Below the pieces are notes generated by a model. That model searched no databases, was not told the DNA's origin, and saw nothing but the letters and a program-made list of their open reading frames with translations. Position numbers and translations under genes: made by a program. Below are positions 42,501 through 51,349 of a stretch of DNA of 64,000 nt, one piece after another. Each line of letters starts with the position of its first letter. Positions within the stretch are counted from its first letter, which is position 1. The stretch comes from Apostichopus japonicus (taxonomy: Eukaryota > Echinodermata > Holothuroidea > Aspidochirotida > Stichopodidae), in contig NC_092561.1 of NCBI RefSeq assembly GCF_037975245.1, positions 10,969,001-11,033,000 of the forward strand, written 5' to 3'.

Positions 42501-43778
42501 CCGTTCACGATTATGAGCCAATTTGATAAAAATATGTTTGTCGACAAGCATGTAACTGCCTACTGTACTTGGTAAGGCATTAAAGAAAACACTGGGACCA
42601 ATCGAAAAAATATCGTATAGTCGTAATCGATTAATCGCCAGTAGTCTACACGATTACACTTTGGAAGTTTGATTAATCGCGCAAAAAATCTAAGTTGCGA
42701 TTACTCGACTACAAGCTAGCACCACACATAATCTGCTTTTGAGAAATAGCCTAACCTATCAAAAAAATACTATAGCAGTTTGTCAGCAAATATTGCTAAA
42801 GTACAGGTTCTCACAATGCTACAAAGTGCGAGCACTGTGCTGTGTTAAATATGGCACGCACCTGCCAATTTGTAACAATCACTAACATCATTCTCAATTT
42901 TTAGCTACATTCGTTTTCAAATAATGGAAAGTGAGGATACAATCATTGTGTTCTTCCGTAATTATCGTAATAATTATTCTTGCCATCTTGGTCACTAGCT
43001 GATACAACCGCCTTGCTGTTTTTCTAGTGTCCTTCATATGGTAACCTTTCGGCCTAACTTTAGAATCCGTACCATATGAATGGGAAAGCTTACTTCGAAT
43101 CGGCAGAATAAGGTTAGGGGTTAGGAAGTAGGGTTATGGAGTAGGGTTAGGGGTTAGGAATTAGGGTTAGGAAGTAGGGTTAGGGAGTAGGGTTAGGAAG
43201 TAGGGAATAGGGTAAGGGGTTAGGAAGTAGGGTCGAATGGTACAGATTCTAAATTAGTACCAACCTTTCTACTGTGATGTTATATTGTATGTATCTTGTA
43301 AAAACAATTGAGAAATAAATTTGAAATTGAAATTCATAGGCCAGGCCTAAGTCATGACATTAGACAAAGACACTCATATCTTTGAAATATGGCCTACATT
43401 CATAGTTTAAATCTTGCATTGCTGGTTGAAAGTTGTACAATTAACCACGAAACTATCCGTATCACTATCAGTACTGTTCTAAACTTGGGAACAGTACGGA
43501 GGTAGGCTAGGCCTAAGTACAATGCATTGAGTTACAATGCGTAATGGTAGGAATGAGCCTTTAGTCATTACTAGTAATATTAGCCTAGGCTAGATTCGAC
43601 CCACATTGTGCTGGAGGTAGCCATAACGATGGTGTTACTTGCCTAACACAAACAGTGGGCAAGTGAAACACAATTACTTTAGGCTAACGGTCTATTGGCT
43701 CGGGCGAAACCATGATGTTAATGTCTCATTTTTGAAGACCAGTCTTTAATCAACTTTACATAAATGTTAAATTACCAT
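21553..43778 (-). CDS. CCT2: CCT2, T-complex protein 1 subunit beta (TRiC/CCT chaperonin)
   Basis: This is a group II chaperonin subunit of the cytosolic double-ring TRiC complex, which folds actin, tubulin and other proteins with ATP. Coding exons in gene order are 43778-43776 (ATG only), 40804-40670, 40005-39894, 39696-39620, 38421-38309, 37779-37653, 37431-37255, 36414-36287, 31295-31111, 30672-30505, 29929-29826, 29629-29530, 28975-28834 and 21577-21553. All junctions are GT-AG and in phase, giving 1596 nt or 531 aa (human about 535). Landmarks are the nucleotide-binding loop KSTLGPKGM (about 38-46), VTNDGATIL, the catalytic GDGTTS (about 96-101), [20 protein letters not shown] in the apical domain, and [20 protein letters not shown]. 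The equatorial [13 protein letters not shown] follows, and the end is [11 protein letters not shown]. Introns hold a BEL retrotransposon, hAT-like elements, a SINE and minisatellites, but no exon is interrupted. Confidence 0.96.
21578..21834 (-). other. Residual last intron of CCT2 next to the terminal exon
   Basis: Only 257 bp separate the CCT2 terminal-exon acceptor (CTCTTTGCAG on the minus strand) from the BEL element. The first base inside the exon completes the split Arg codon AG/G. Confidence 0.7.
21835..22401 (+). repeat. BEL/Pao 5' LTR (567 bp)
   Basis: It starts TGT and ends ACA as expected of an LTR. It is 12 bp shorter than the 3' LTR because of one fewer GTGC unit near 21940 and one fewer AGATTAAC unit near 22280. 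Apart from these indels I find two base differences. A 73-aa-type frame recurs in both LTRs and is probably not a gene. Confidence 0.95.
22426..27687 (+). CDS. BEL/Pao gag-pol polyprotein (1753 aa)
   Basis: The single open frame encodes all parts of a BEL/Pao polyprotein in order. There is an acidic N-terminal coiled region (1-110) and a DUF1759-type gag region (about 190-340). Two zinc knuckles follow, [14 protein letters not shown] near 401 and [14 protein letters not shown] near 433. The aspartic protease has the DSGSD active site near 511. The reverse transcriptase starts at VYDCAA near 798, with [11 protein letters not shown] and the catalytic YVDD near 923. RNase H begins HVFCDAS near 1093. 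The integrase has an H-H-C-C finger (HESVGHGG...CVIC, near 1393), then VGVDYFGPF near 1464, FSDNGSNF near 1526 and the catalytic Glu in GGAWERL near 1576. A DUF5641-like C-terminus with a chromatin- or DNA-binding tail starts near 1645. Nothing is missing or shifted. I chose ATG 22426, 24 nt after the LTR; a TTG two codons upstream is in frame but less likely. Confidence 0.95.
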   Translation: MSTDEALTMKTLLIRRRNKKGILTRAINSISTLIREDAGIDSVKELLEKANTNLEAIEEAHQAVIEKLLEEDKFILEEEWMANVVSKFIAVKIEVERYVDLSRKGPERISEAPEGEEEKRLTDNDDNGIFTKNSNVSHCVSSKEVNDITDGNNSNVDMKNGEGLPHLSSNRYSSSCDSNYVFGFNELKLALELPKAEVFEFNGDPTDYWYFITNFEVNVASKLSGDAARLQYLLQLCKGKARFCIESCALLGDEGYESAKAILKRQFGQPHLILNSLMSKLVSRKSIKANDGESLWKLISEMQRCYVTLTQMGYVNDLNSTSNLLKIHSLLPVYLQTGWANVAQKIHESREPEFNDLLSYLTGQAEISSNMFGRNIGKSSSVVSDEKPRVKSNFMKGRSLKCFACDDDHRIFDCESFCNMSYNQRLDIVRTKRLCFRCLFPGHSVAKCRRDTVCTFCQSNKHNDLLHPPPNQENISVMSNTAVCGSNVFLRILPVTVTGNNGNRVHTLAILDSGSDTTLCSESLRKKLGVKGKPTSYTSSTVNGVEPKIGSTFDITVKGENESNDLSITALSVPKLPNSDDSVPSARDLNRWQHLKLIPWGDISRYNLELLIGADVPEAFWVMDERRGGTGDPYGVKTPLGWSVMGPTGFSGRSDRKNIHRISCCSNGEILSLLKSSWSVDDASIGEGDSVQDKRAKGILESTASLTSEGHYQIGLLWKEDYHYLPSNKPLAESRLRNIKRKLLRDNVMRQKYTETVEGYIAKGYAERVQGEGKAGNVWYLPHHPVVHPHKDKVRVVYDCAAKWRDTSLNSCLLKGPDTINSLVGVLHRFRQQRIALVADVEAMFHQVQVISEDRDVFRFLWWPGGNLESEPLEYRMTVHLFGATSSPACAGYALQRTARDNELHNQDIVGKKAIQFIRNNFYVDDLLASVDDPTVAIEVVERIRSILSKGGFRLTKWVSNDRAVLQSIPESERAPNLRNSLETLPTERTLGVSWNAENDNFLFNVSLPDKPFTRRGLLSISSSIFDPLGFAAPFVVIARCLLQDICRKGSDWDKPLTDEELVTWKKWLQNVPLLSSIQIPRWLQLDNAQRVQLHVFCDASQRGYAAVAYLRVIGADSEASCSFIQGKAKVSPMKPVSIPRLELMGAVLAVTLYTSIKQEIRFDLDKVIFWTDSMIVLGYIRNEDKRFKTFVANRVSKIHEFSSPNQWRHVGSKENPADDGSRGTYDLGTWLSGPSFLSKKESAWPSLKHDDIDLSGDTEIGKSVVLNVTTLVNDNFSEQLISRFSSWTKLVKVLAWVFRFVNKSRGSLAASGLNLSVSEIEASETTIISWVQKSAFKSWQRDQRLFKLKPILLGNVLRAGGRLDNADLGNDVKHPIILPPRGAVVTLIIRYYHESVGHGGLAMTLSAIRQKFWLLNGRTAVKSVVSKCVICRKILARPSCQIMAALPSERVSSDKPLFSFVGVDYFGPFEAKRGRSTVKRFGCIFTCLSSRAVHLEVCESLDADSFLNAFRRFVARRGQPVKIFSDNGSNFQAGEKELRNAFKAMNKDDVEAFLHSKGCEWQFNPPTASHFGGAWERLIRSVRRILRGVLRQQTITDEVLTTVLAEVESILNSRPLTDFSSDPKDEEPLTPNHLLLMRHGPDNPVDAGVSYGRKRWLQVQYLASLFWSRWRKEYLPLLQKRHKWNFPKENVVIGDIVLLTDETIPRGKWPLARIITVFKSSDGKVRSVEVKVRNKILKRPITKLCIVKRMSD
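27788..27796 (+). promoter_or_regulatory. Polypurine tract of the BEL/Pao element
   Basis: AGGGGGGAG immediately precedes the TGT of the 3' LTR, the normal position of the plus-strand primer. Confidence 0.8.
27797..28375 (+). repeat. BEL/Pao 3' LTR (579 bp)
   Basis: It matches the 5' LTR except for two substitutions (C/A near 28135, C/T near 28183) and two repeat-length differences totalling 12 bp. It ends TTTACA and is followed by the target repeat TATGG. Confidence 0.95.
31616..34155. repeat. Inverted-end repeat carrying GGTCA-rich tandem units
   Basis: The ends GGTTCCTTGCT and AGCAAGGAACC are a perfect 11-bp inverted pair. I found no target-site duplication. The interior is dominated by TTGACCTTTGGTGACC-like tandem units and ends with a CA microsatellite (34077-34112). 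It lies wholly inside the 31441-35708 element and so appears to be a nested insertion. Confidence 0.5.
32180..33950. repeat. Tandem array of about 400-bp GGTCA-rich units
   Basis: The block beginning AACTTTGACCTCGTATAAC recurs near 32181, 32580, 32980, 33276 and 33534. The first two spacings are about 400 bp, and later units are shortened. Neighbouring units share GGTCACCAGAGGTCAAATTG and TAACGGACAGTTCGTTCTC, with a few per cent divergence between the first two. Confidence 0.8.
34597..35225 (+). repeat. Dispersed repeat, uninterrupted copy
   Basis: This segment matches the reverse complement of 51998-53425 once the inserted 52255-53110 element is removed. Shared landmarks include GCCTTGTTTACATG, CCAGATGTGGTCTTAT and ATTTAGCACGATATGCCAG. 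Part of it also resembles DNA inside the 56244-57015 element near 56610-56670. Confidence 0.75.
37010..37185. repeat. About 50-bp minisatellite in CCT2 intron 7
   Basis: Three and a half units contain GAACACAGCACACTATAATG and AGTGTTTGTATCACATCA, spaced 48-50 bp (unit marks at 37023, 37071 and 37121). It is non-coding. Confidence 0.8.
37999..38305 (+). mobile_element. tRNA-derived SINE abutting the CCT2 exon 5 splice donor
   Basis: The head carries a Pol III A box (TGGCTAAGGCGTCGGACTC) and B box (GGTTCGATTCC) with tRNA-like spacing. The body leads to a GTAAAGCGCTATATAAAAAG and AAATATTATTA tail. Direct repeats TACCCG (37993-37998 and 38306-38311) flank it. The right-hand repeat is itself the exon 5/intron 5 junction of CCT2 read on the other strand, so the SINE tail begins at position +4 of the splice donor. 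The tail type (GCGCTATATA plus ATT repeats) matches the LINE fragment at 1245-1740. Confidence 0.85.
38840..39592. repeat. 40-bp minisatellite in CCT2 intron 4
   Basis: About 18 units of CATAAATGCCATTGTCTC followed by ATGCAGTTATTGCATCAGCCTG-type sequence run at a 40-bp period (marks at 38881 and 38921). Some units are shortened. The array ends about 28 bp before exon 4 (39620), so it comes close to that exon's splice donor. Confidence 0.9.
41083..41956. mobile_element. Copy of the GGTACCCGG-ended element in CCT2 intron 1
   Basis: It starts GTCCAAAAATTGGGAACCGG and contains CGTTACCCGTCGGGTATCC; the rest follows the 54985-56162 element. Shared internal landmarks are TTATATTCTCTACTGACAAT, CATGGTAGCCTAACACCACA and TTTGCGTAGGATTCGGGTAA. 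The right end (GGGTACCCGGTTTAG) lacks the terminal sequence of the other copy, so the exact ends and TSD could not be fixed. Confidence 0.65.
43051..43261. mobile_element. Short hAT-like MITE with telomere-like core, TSD AACCTTTC
   Basis: The flanks repeat AACCTTTC (43043-43050 and 43262-43269). The ends form an imperfect inverted repeat centred on TTTAGAATCYGTACCAT (about 23 of 30 positions). Between them is a degenerate array of TTAGGG-like words (GGGTTAGG, GAAGTAGGGTTAGG) from about 43107 to 43232. It lies in CCT2 intron 1. Confidence 0.8.
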
Positions 43779-43900
43779 CTTTGCTGCAATAGTTTCTCTG
43801 TATTGTTTTGAACTCAAGAAATTATAACTTTGGACACGAACAGCACTCCAGAATTTCTCGAATCTTCGACCATGTGTTGTCAAAGGGTGGCATACACGAT
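43776..43900 (-). promoter_or_regulatory. Probable CCT2 5' UTR and start region
   Basis: On the minus strand the start codon follows ATTGCAGCAAAG and is directly followed by a GTAATT splice donor. The transcription start is upstream of this (higher coordinates) but cannot be placed from sequence alone. Confidence 0.35.
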
Positions 43901-44638
43901 CCGCTTGTTTGATTCAGTCGTTTTTATCTACGACAAAAAGGAAAAAGAAGTACGCCCTCTCTTCAATGAAACTTTCTACACGTGCAAAGATCAATACTCA
44001 ACATTATATAAGGATGGAAACTATTTGGTTGGGGGTGACAGTTCAGCTTTCCGAATCACGTAAAATGTTAGACATATGTCCGAATACTTATGGGAAATCC
44101 CCACCCACATACCCCTCCCCCCTCACAGTGAACTCACGTTTGTGATAGCTTCCTAAACCATTTTTATATTTCGAATGGACGTCTTATCCTGAGGCAGTGT
44201 TGTTGACTCGAGTCACATTTTCTTGACTTGTGAGTTGACGTGACTTGGCGATAAATGACTTTTGATTTGACTTGATTAAAGTTATTTGACCTCTTGACAT
44301 CATTAAAGTAGAAGCAACCAATTTGTTATAAGAAAATGGAAAGAAGTATAATTTTACTTTGAAGTGACGCATAAATTTCAAGGAAGACGCATGCCGTCTG
44401 ACTTGCACGAGTGATTTATAGGTTAGCATTTTCAGTACCGTTTCAACAAATTCTAGGATATTTCATTTTTATTTTCAAACTTCATTTTCGGATCATTCAC
44501 AGAGAAGGAGCAAATGAAAAATTCGAAACAAAATATTAATGGACGCATGCGCGAGCAAATGTCTTGATCTCAATGTAACTTTGAAACACTCAGTAAGTAC
44601 AGTCTACTCATGAAACAAAGAAAAACATATGATCAAAC

Positions 44639-45058
44639 CATGGGCGCAGATAAGTCGATGTAACTTAAATTATCAGTAATTCTCATTTTATTATATTTAT
44701 CAACAGTTGTTAAATATAGGACGGAAATCGCATTAGCGGCAGTCTATAATTGTTTTCTGGGAGAGGACCCCAGACCCATCGTATACAAAAGTCTACTTGG
44801 ATTATTTGTCCCCTGATTTTTTTCTGCAGACGCCCATGTATTTCCCAAACTAAATTTCTGAGCCATGAGATCTAAAACTTAAGGAGGTTTGGGAGCATCA
44901 TTGGGTCTGGGAAGTGTTATTTCCGGGGATCTGGGAGGTATATTTGCCAAAAAATGTCTTGTACGCTACGCGCGAAACCAGGTCGCGCTCCACTTAGATA
45001 TAGTATCAGAGAACAGACACGCGTCCCCACCATTATTCAAGACTGATCTGCGCCCATG
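44639..45058. mobile_element. hAT-like MITE with 8-bp TSD GATCAAAC
   Basis: The flanks repeat GATCAAAC exactly (44631-44638 and 45059-45066). The ends CATGGGCGCAGATAAG and CTGATCTGCGCCCATG are inverted (15 of 16). The interior contains an inverted copy of the ACTATCTAAG hairpin core (44957-45006). It has no coding capacity. Confidence 0.85.
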
Positions 45059-45084
45059 GATCAAACAATATCTTATGTTGTATG

Positions 45085-47423
45085 CAGTGGCGTAGTCAGG
45101 ATTTTTCAGGGGGGCGCTGGGGGGGCTTGACAATTTCCTGGGAGGGCTTCTTGTTACTATCTAAGTGGAGCGCCACCATGGGTTGGCGCGCAGCGTACCG
45201 GAAATTTTTAGCTAAAAAGGCCTCCTAGATCGTCGGAAATGACACTTCCAAAGCCTTGTAAGCAGGGGCGTCCATCCGATTTGAAACATGGTGTGGGGGG
45301 GGGGGGGAGGTGGACTTAATCGATTCGAGTATTCCGGCCGCAAGTACTATCTAAGCGGAACGCCACCATCGCATGGCGCGCAGCGTACCAAGAAAATTTC
45401 AGATTTCAATACCTGCCAAATCGCTGGAGATGGCACTTGCCAGGCTGGATAGTAGCCATCTAGTTGCGTGATTTCGGGAGAAATTTACAAATTCGTCACT
45501 CAGGAAATCTGCAATAAAGTTCATGTGCGGCCTTAATTTTTGGTGGATTATTTCTGTTATTAGTAATTCCAATTGACATCAACATTAGAACCCAGTGCAA
45601 GTTGACAAATGATGCGGCGAACTGGAAACCACAGCCCCATTTTGCCCTATGTTTCAGGATAGAATACCCCTCATTTGCTCGAACCCATGACAACTAACAA
45701 TCTGTGAATAAATTTACTTCGAAATGGGCACATTATATTGCACCAAGTCGGTCAAGGAATGACCCCAGGGCCTCAGATATAGGCCTATATAGGAACGATA
45801 ACCCAAAATGTCCCCGGTCATACTATAGGCGAAGGAAGCTATCCGCCGCGACTGCATGTGAGTTTCTCGACTTGCCGTCCTGGGAGTCATACCACAAAAT
45901 TGTGAGTTTTTACACTGGCATTGACATTTTTCAACAAATCTGCAAATTGTGCGTGGAAAATAAGGAAAGATTGACTGGGCTTTCGCCAAGAAACATACTG
46001 AATGACCGAACTATAAGTCAAACTGACATCAAATATTGCGTCTGAAACATTATTAGGGTGATAGACTGATTCTCAGCAATAGTATTGTCTCCTTTCTTGA
46101 AAATTTGTTTTTTAAGCCGTTTTAAGAGCATCAGGGTACGTCCCAGAAGTGAAAACCCGGCCTATGCGCTATGTCACGTCCGGTTTTTCAGCAATTCTAG
46201 CCTACTGCAGGTCCGCGGTCGTATGGTAAGCCGTTTTAACATTTAATAAGGAATTTCAGATATCTCGAAATAATTTCAGATATCTCAAATTAAATTACAG
46301 ATATCTCCAATTTATTTAAGATATCTACAAATAATTGCAGATATCTTAAAATCAATTTCAGATATCTCGAAATACAAGGGAATTTCAGATATCTGAAATT
46401 TAATTCGAGATATCTCGAATTCAATTGCAGATATCTCGAATTCAATTTCAGATATCTCGAATTCAATTTCAGATATCTCGAATTCAATTTCAGATATCTG
46501 AAATAGAATTTTAGATATCTCGAATTCAATTTCAGATATCTCGAATTCAATTTCAGATATCTGAAATAGAATTTCAGATATCTCGAATTCAATTTCAGAT
46601 ATCTCGAATTCAATTTCAGATATCTCGAATTCAATTTCAGATATCTCGAATTCAATTTCAGATATCTGAAATAGAATTTCAGATATCTCGAATTCAATTA
46701 CAGATATCTGAAATACCCGATTAAATGTTAAAATGGCTTTCCATACGTGCCATTTTAACATTTAATCGGGAATTTCTGCATATGCATTACAGATATCTGG
46801 AATTCAATTGCAGATATCTGGAATTCAATTTCAGATATCTCGAATTAGATTTGCAGATATCTTGAATTCAATTTCAGATATCTCGAATTCAATTTCAGAT
46901 ATCTCGAATTCAATTTCAGATATCTTGAATTCAATTTCAGATATCTGAAATAGAATTTCAGATATCTCGAATTCAATTTCGGATATCTCGAATTCAGTTT
47001 CACATATCTCGAATTCAATTTCAGATATCTGAATTAGAATTTCAGATATCTCGAAATCTATTTTAGATATCTCGAATTCAATTTCAGATATCTGAAATAA
47101 AATTTCAGATATCTCGAATTAAATTTAAGATATCTCGAATTTAATTTTAGATATCTGAAATAGAATTTTAGATATCTTAAATAAGAAACAATTTAAGATA
47201 TCTGAAATTCCCGATTAAATGTTAAAATGGCTTTCCATACGGTCGAAGGGTCGTACATGAGTGGTCATAATGGAGATTCGAGACCATTCAGATCAGTGAT
47301 ATATTTTTCGCACATGTAAATTTTTTTCGACACCTAAAATCCCAGTGGGGCGACTGGGGGGCGAAAAGCTTTCATGAGGGGGCCGTCGCTCCCCACGCCC
47401 CTCCCCCCTTGGCTACGCCACTG
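45085..47423. mobile_element. hAT-like element with TSD GTTGTATG, carrying nested repeats
   Basis: The flanks repeat GTTGTATG exactly (45077-45084 and 47424-47431). The ends are CAGTGGCGTAGTCAGG and TTGGCTACGCCACTG. Inside are two ACTATCTAAG cores (45156 and 45346) and a large palindromic GATATCT-repeat element (46222-47239). Its left end is only 18 bp from the TSD of the neighbouring 44639-45058 MITE. No transposase was recognised. Confidence 0.85.
46222..47239. mobile_element. Palindromic GATATCT-repeat element, TSD CGGTCG
   Basis: The ends TATGGTAAGCCGTTTTAAC and GTTAAAATGGCTTTCCATA are inverted and flanked by CGGTCG (46216-46221 and 47240-47245). Two arrays of a mostly 21-bp unit meet at an inverted TIR pair near 46716-46770. 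The unit is built from the palindromes GATATC and GAATTC separated by AATTTCA-type spacers. The 21-bp period equals seven codons, so frames stay open, for example repeats of LKLNSRY on the minus strand. Those frames are repeat by-products. Confidence 0.8.
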
Positions 47424-47431
47424 GTTGTATG

Positions 47432-49599
47432 CACGTAATCTAAATTCTAAACTCTTACCCTAAGCCAGGTCATCATTCAAGATCGAGGCCCTCGAAAAGA
47501 GCGTAATACATCTTCCCGCTTATAGACTTATCACGTGCTCTCAAATATCTGGCTGGTATGCCTACCCAGTATTTTCGCGACCACGCCCATGACACTGAAA
47601 GCCAATCACAAATGCGACAGAGCAAAAAGTTTGAATTACTCCTCCACATGTCATTGTGCACTCGAATTAAAGGTTTGAAATTTTTTAAAGACAAGTGGTC
47701 TGCTTGCATAAACAACGGACTCTTTACGTAGAGAACACTGCGTTGCAGCAAAACCACGGTGAATTTTGTAAACCGGTATCATTTCAAAAGTTGAAGAAAA
47801 CGTCGCCATATTTCCCAGCAGTTTGTGATTATCTGTTCAGTCAAAATTTTGCGACCGTACCTGTACCAACATTCAACAGTAAGGATAAATCTTATTTGTT
47901 CAAATCATATAATAATGCTAGCAGTAGCAGCCTAGGCCAATTACTTGGCCTAGTACTAGTCGTATTACTAAGCCAAGTACTGCTACTAGTTAGGGCTAAT
48001 AGGCTAGGTCTAGCATCCGCCAGGGCCAACCAAGTAATATTAATTATTATACAAAATTCTGACCAGTAAATGTCAGCGATGTAAAGTTATTATTTAACCA
48101 TTTTCAGCTAACCTATGAAACACGTAGCACATGATGTTACGCCTCGAAGTATAGGCTGCTGTGTCTTAATTCTTACTTGACTATTAGTAATAGTATATGC
48201 CTTGTGTGACATTGGCATTTGATAGCCCAACCCCCTTTAAGTTTTAGTTTAAGCTGCCCTCTAGGCTCTAGTGTTAATGAACCTTTGAGAATTCTTATTA
48301 AATATTAGTTATACAATTCATGGTGATGACTTATGCACCACCCCTTGGATTGTCTGTTTGCACCCATGTGTTACCACTCTTCATCTTGAGATCATTGTGT
48401 GCACATGCATTTTATGGATTCTATTCGTTGGATTTACTAGTTTCGTTCTTTCATGCATCAAAAAGATTGCTGTAAAAAATTCTACTTGATTTATTCATTT
48501 AAGGAACAGGGCTAGGGTAAGTTTTCATGGTTTTGTGTCATTTCAATAATTGGCATTCGTATAAGTTGAATTAGTATGTGTATTCAGTAAACATCGATGG
48601 CTTGGAATTCATCATTTGAATTGTTGGATATTGTCTTAATTGGTTCAATTAAGATTACTTGTATTTGTAACCTATCTGATATTGTATCATTGTCCATGTA
48701 TAAACCATCATTGCTATGATATACATGTTTGGTTTGGTATAATGAAAGTTCAACGGAAAGTTCTGTGTTAACATGTTATCAACTATCTACAGTAGGTTTC
48801 TATTTGGTATAAAATTGTATTTTATGAACTCTTAATATATTTTTGATAATTATTCGAAATGTAACTTGTTAGGCTCTTAGAGATATAGAGAACATAGGAT
48901 TAAGTTCACCATGTGTTCTGTTTCTAATAGTGATTCATTCGAATTGACTTCTAAGAAGTTACTCTGTCACAGATGGTATACCATCTTCAAGTAGTTGAAT
49001 CTTGTGTTTACTTTTGAGCTTGTTTCATATGGTATATCCATACACTGTGTAAGCATCTTTAACTCTCTTATAGGCTATCCCTTTTAGAGGTTAAAAGTTC
49101 ATGCAATATCTTTTGGCATAAGTTTCATTCTCTGTTGCATAGGACCATTAACATACCTGAATTATAATCAATCATTTGGATTTTCCAACACAGTTCATAG
49201 GTTAATTGTATTTTCTGCTCATATTTGTATTCCCTTATGAATTAAATAGTGAAAGTGGTTACATCTTTGGTGTATTAAGTGGTAAAAGGCAAGGTGGTTT
49301 AAGTACTAATGGTATTCCTTTAAGGCTCTGACTGTTTTATCTACAGTATTACTCATTGCTGTCTGTACTGTGAATGCTATAATATTAAAACAGAACTATA
49401 GTATCATTCTCCTGTACAATGAAGTTAAAGTGATATATTGATTTTTGCTCAAAGTGATGTATATAATACCATATCTGCTATTGGTATTGATGATAGTTAT
49501 GCCTGATAATTGTAATTGTTTGTCTTCCGAAGTTGATGTTTCAAGGCCCAATCAAATGCAGAGTAGATGACTTAGATACATATAAAGAAGAGTGCATGG
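47432..49599. other. Intergenic DNA; possible 5' exon of the downstream gene
   Basis: No protein-coding gene is recognisable. A donor-like AACA/GTAAGG at 47878/47879, following a frame-open segment from about 47690, could end a non-coding first exon of the methyltransferase-like gene whose coding exon begins at 59353. This is speculative. The rest is AT-rich single-copy-looking sequence. Confidence 0.3.
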
Positions 49600-49685
49600 C
49601 ATTCAACACCATTTGCCATTGGCGCTTTTGACAACTATTTTGTTTATAATTAGCGCATTATAAATCTAAGTTATTATTATTGATA
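49600..49685 (+). repeat. SINE/LINE 3' tail remnant
   Basis: TTAGCGCATTATAAATCTAA followed by GTTATTATTATT resembles the GCGCTATATA...ATT tail of the SINE at 37999-38305 and the LINE at 1245-1740. No tRNA-like head was found upstream. Confidence 0.5.
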
Positions 49686-51341
49686 AATTTATGATGAACA
49701 TGTCATATCAGGCCATTAAAGACTTGTTTTCCCATTGACTTTTGTGTTGCACGTGAGGAACTGATATAATTGTCTGTTTATTTGACTTACTATCCAGTCA
49801 CCTTTCCTAAACTTTCATAAAACATTATGGTTCCAGTGTGCAAAAAAAATGCTGTACATCTTTAAACTTGTTTAGCAATATGTCCATTTTGCATAGTATA
49901 TTGCAATACCAAAAAAAAAATTATCTCTGTATGTGTGTGTAAAAAATACAAAGGAATTGGGACTTAAACCAATTTGTAAATTTAGTTTATTGGGCATAGA
50001 GGGGTCTGTTTTGATTGAGTTTACAGAGGACAGGACTTCAAAGGGAACAATAGTTGTATTGCCTATTAAGGGTTACCCTTTGTTACTCCTTGGTATTAGT
50101 ATAATCTTTCCATTGTTACCTTTCACCTCGTTTTATCTCATTCAACCCATGCCATTTATTACTTTCTTTGATGTAACCACCAGTTGGTCAAACATTCTGT
50201 AACCAGTTTAATACATAGTTTATAGCTTGTGTTCAGTTCTTTACTCTTCCAGTCAGTCAACTGTGAAACATTTAGTTTTCATAAGTTTATCACAAGTTCC
50301 TCAGAGAAAGAAGTTCCTGTTTAACATCCCAATGAATGATAAAGTCCTTCCAGTGTGATACAGCTTAGGAAGATATGTTGTGTGGAAAGCAATTAATCCT
50401 TTCAACAACTTCTACTTCACTGACCAAGTGATAGTTCACAGCACAGTGGCCTTCTCACCTCTCATGTGTCAAACAGCCAACACAAACAGACTGGTTACAA
50501 TTTTGTGGGTAGAGTGGTCACAGGGGACATCAGAGATCAGGTTGCATTGGGATTGTTATCTTCTGATCTTGCAAAGTTTAGGAAACTGAAAACCTGTTGA
50601 AGTATCAAAGTGTGGAAAATTATGTCAATTATTACTGCTGTAAGTTTGACCAGGGAGTTGTTGTGGTTTGACAGTCCAAATGGACTTGATGTGCACATCT
50701 AGGTCATTAATGGGGAGCCAAGGAGTTGTTATGTCACTCCCTGGACAAACTCATGGAACCAATTTTGACATAAAATTCTTATAATGGCAATATCTTTTCA
50801 ACTGTATGTCTGGGTTAGTTCATACTTGGTATGGTGATGTAACTACATATTAAGTATATGTTCTTTGCAACAACAACTTTGACCTCATAACCTTCATGAG
50901 TTGATGGGGCTTAATGGGAAGTAGTCAAAAACAGCTTATAAACAAGATATCTCATCAACCACAAGTTGAATCAGTGTCATACTTGGTAGATAGATGTCCC
51001 ATGATTGAAATTGGTAGAGGTCAAGAGAGCTCAATAGGTGTCAAAGTCTCAAAATCTTTCAAATATGAGAACTCCAAACATAAAGCTACAATAAATAGAT
51101 CTGTCAATTCTCCAATGGTATGATTTTCTTTCGGTGAACATAGTTTGGTCAAGTTGAGTTAAGTGTTGTGAAGGGGCTCTTACAAGTCTTTAACAGAACA
51201 TAGGGAAATGTTTTGAGCAATTTATTGCCATTCCACGTTTTCTTAAAGTTTTATTGTATGTTAGTAAATGTTTTCTTTGGTATGAATTTGAATTCAGTTC
51301 AGTGTTCCCTCTAAGGTGTGGGATTCCCTTCAACTGACATG
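49686..51341. other. Intergenic DNA, nothing firm recognised
   Basis: Short open frames occur but none has recognisable domain character. Some GGTCA/TGACC-rich stretches around 50640-51010 weakly resemble the tandem units in CCT2 intron 8. Confidence 0.4.
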
Positions 51342-51349
51342 GTAATCCC

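Noticed and set aside
44889-45095. 68-aa plus-strand frame
   Set aside because: It runs across the right half of a hAT-like MITE and its boundary, so it is not a gene.
46290-46761. Frames of 135 and 149 aa with LKLNSRY or ISEIEFE repeats
   Set aside because: They arise from a 21-bp palindromic repeat. Two overlapping frames are open for the same reason, so neither is likely a gene.
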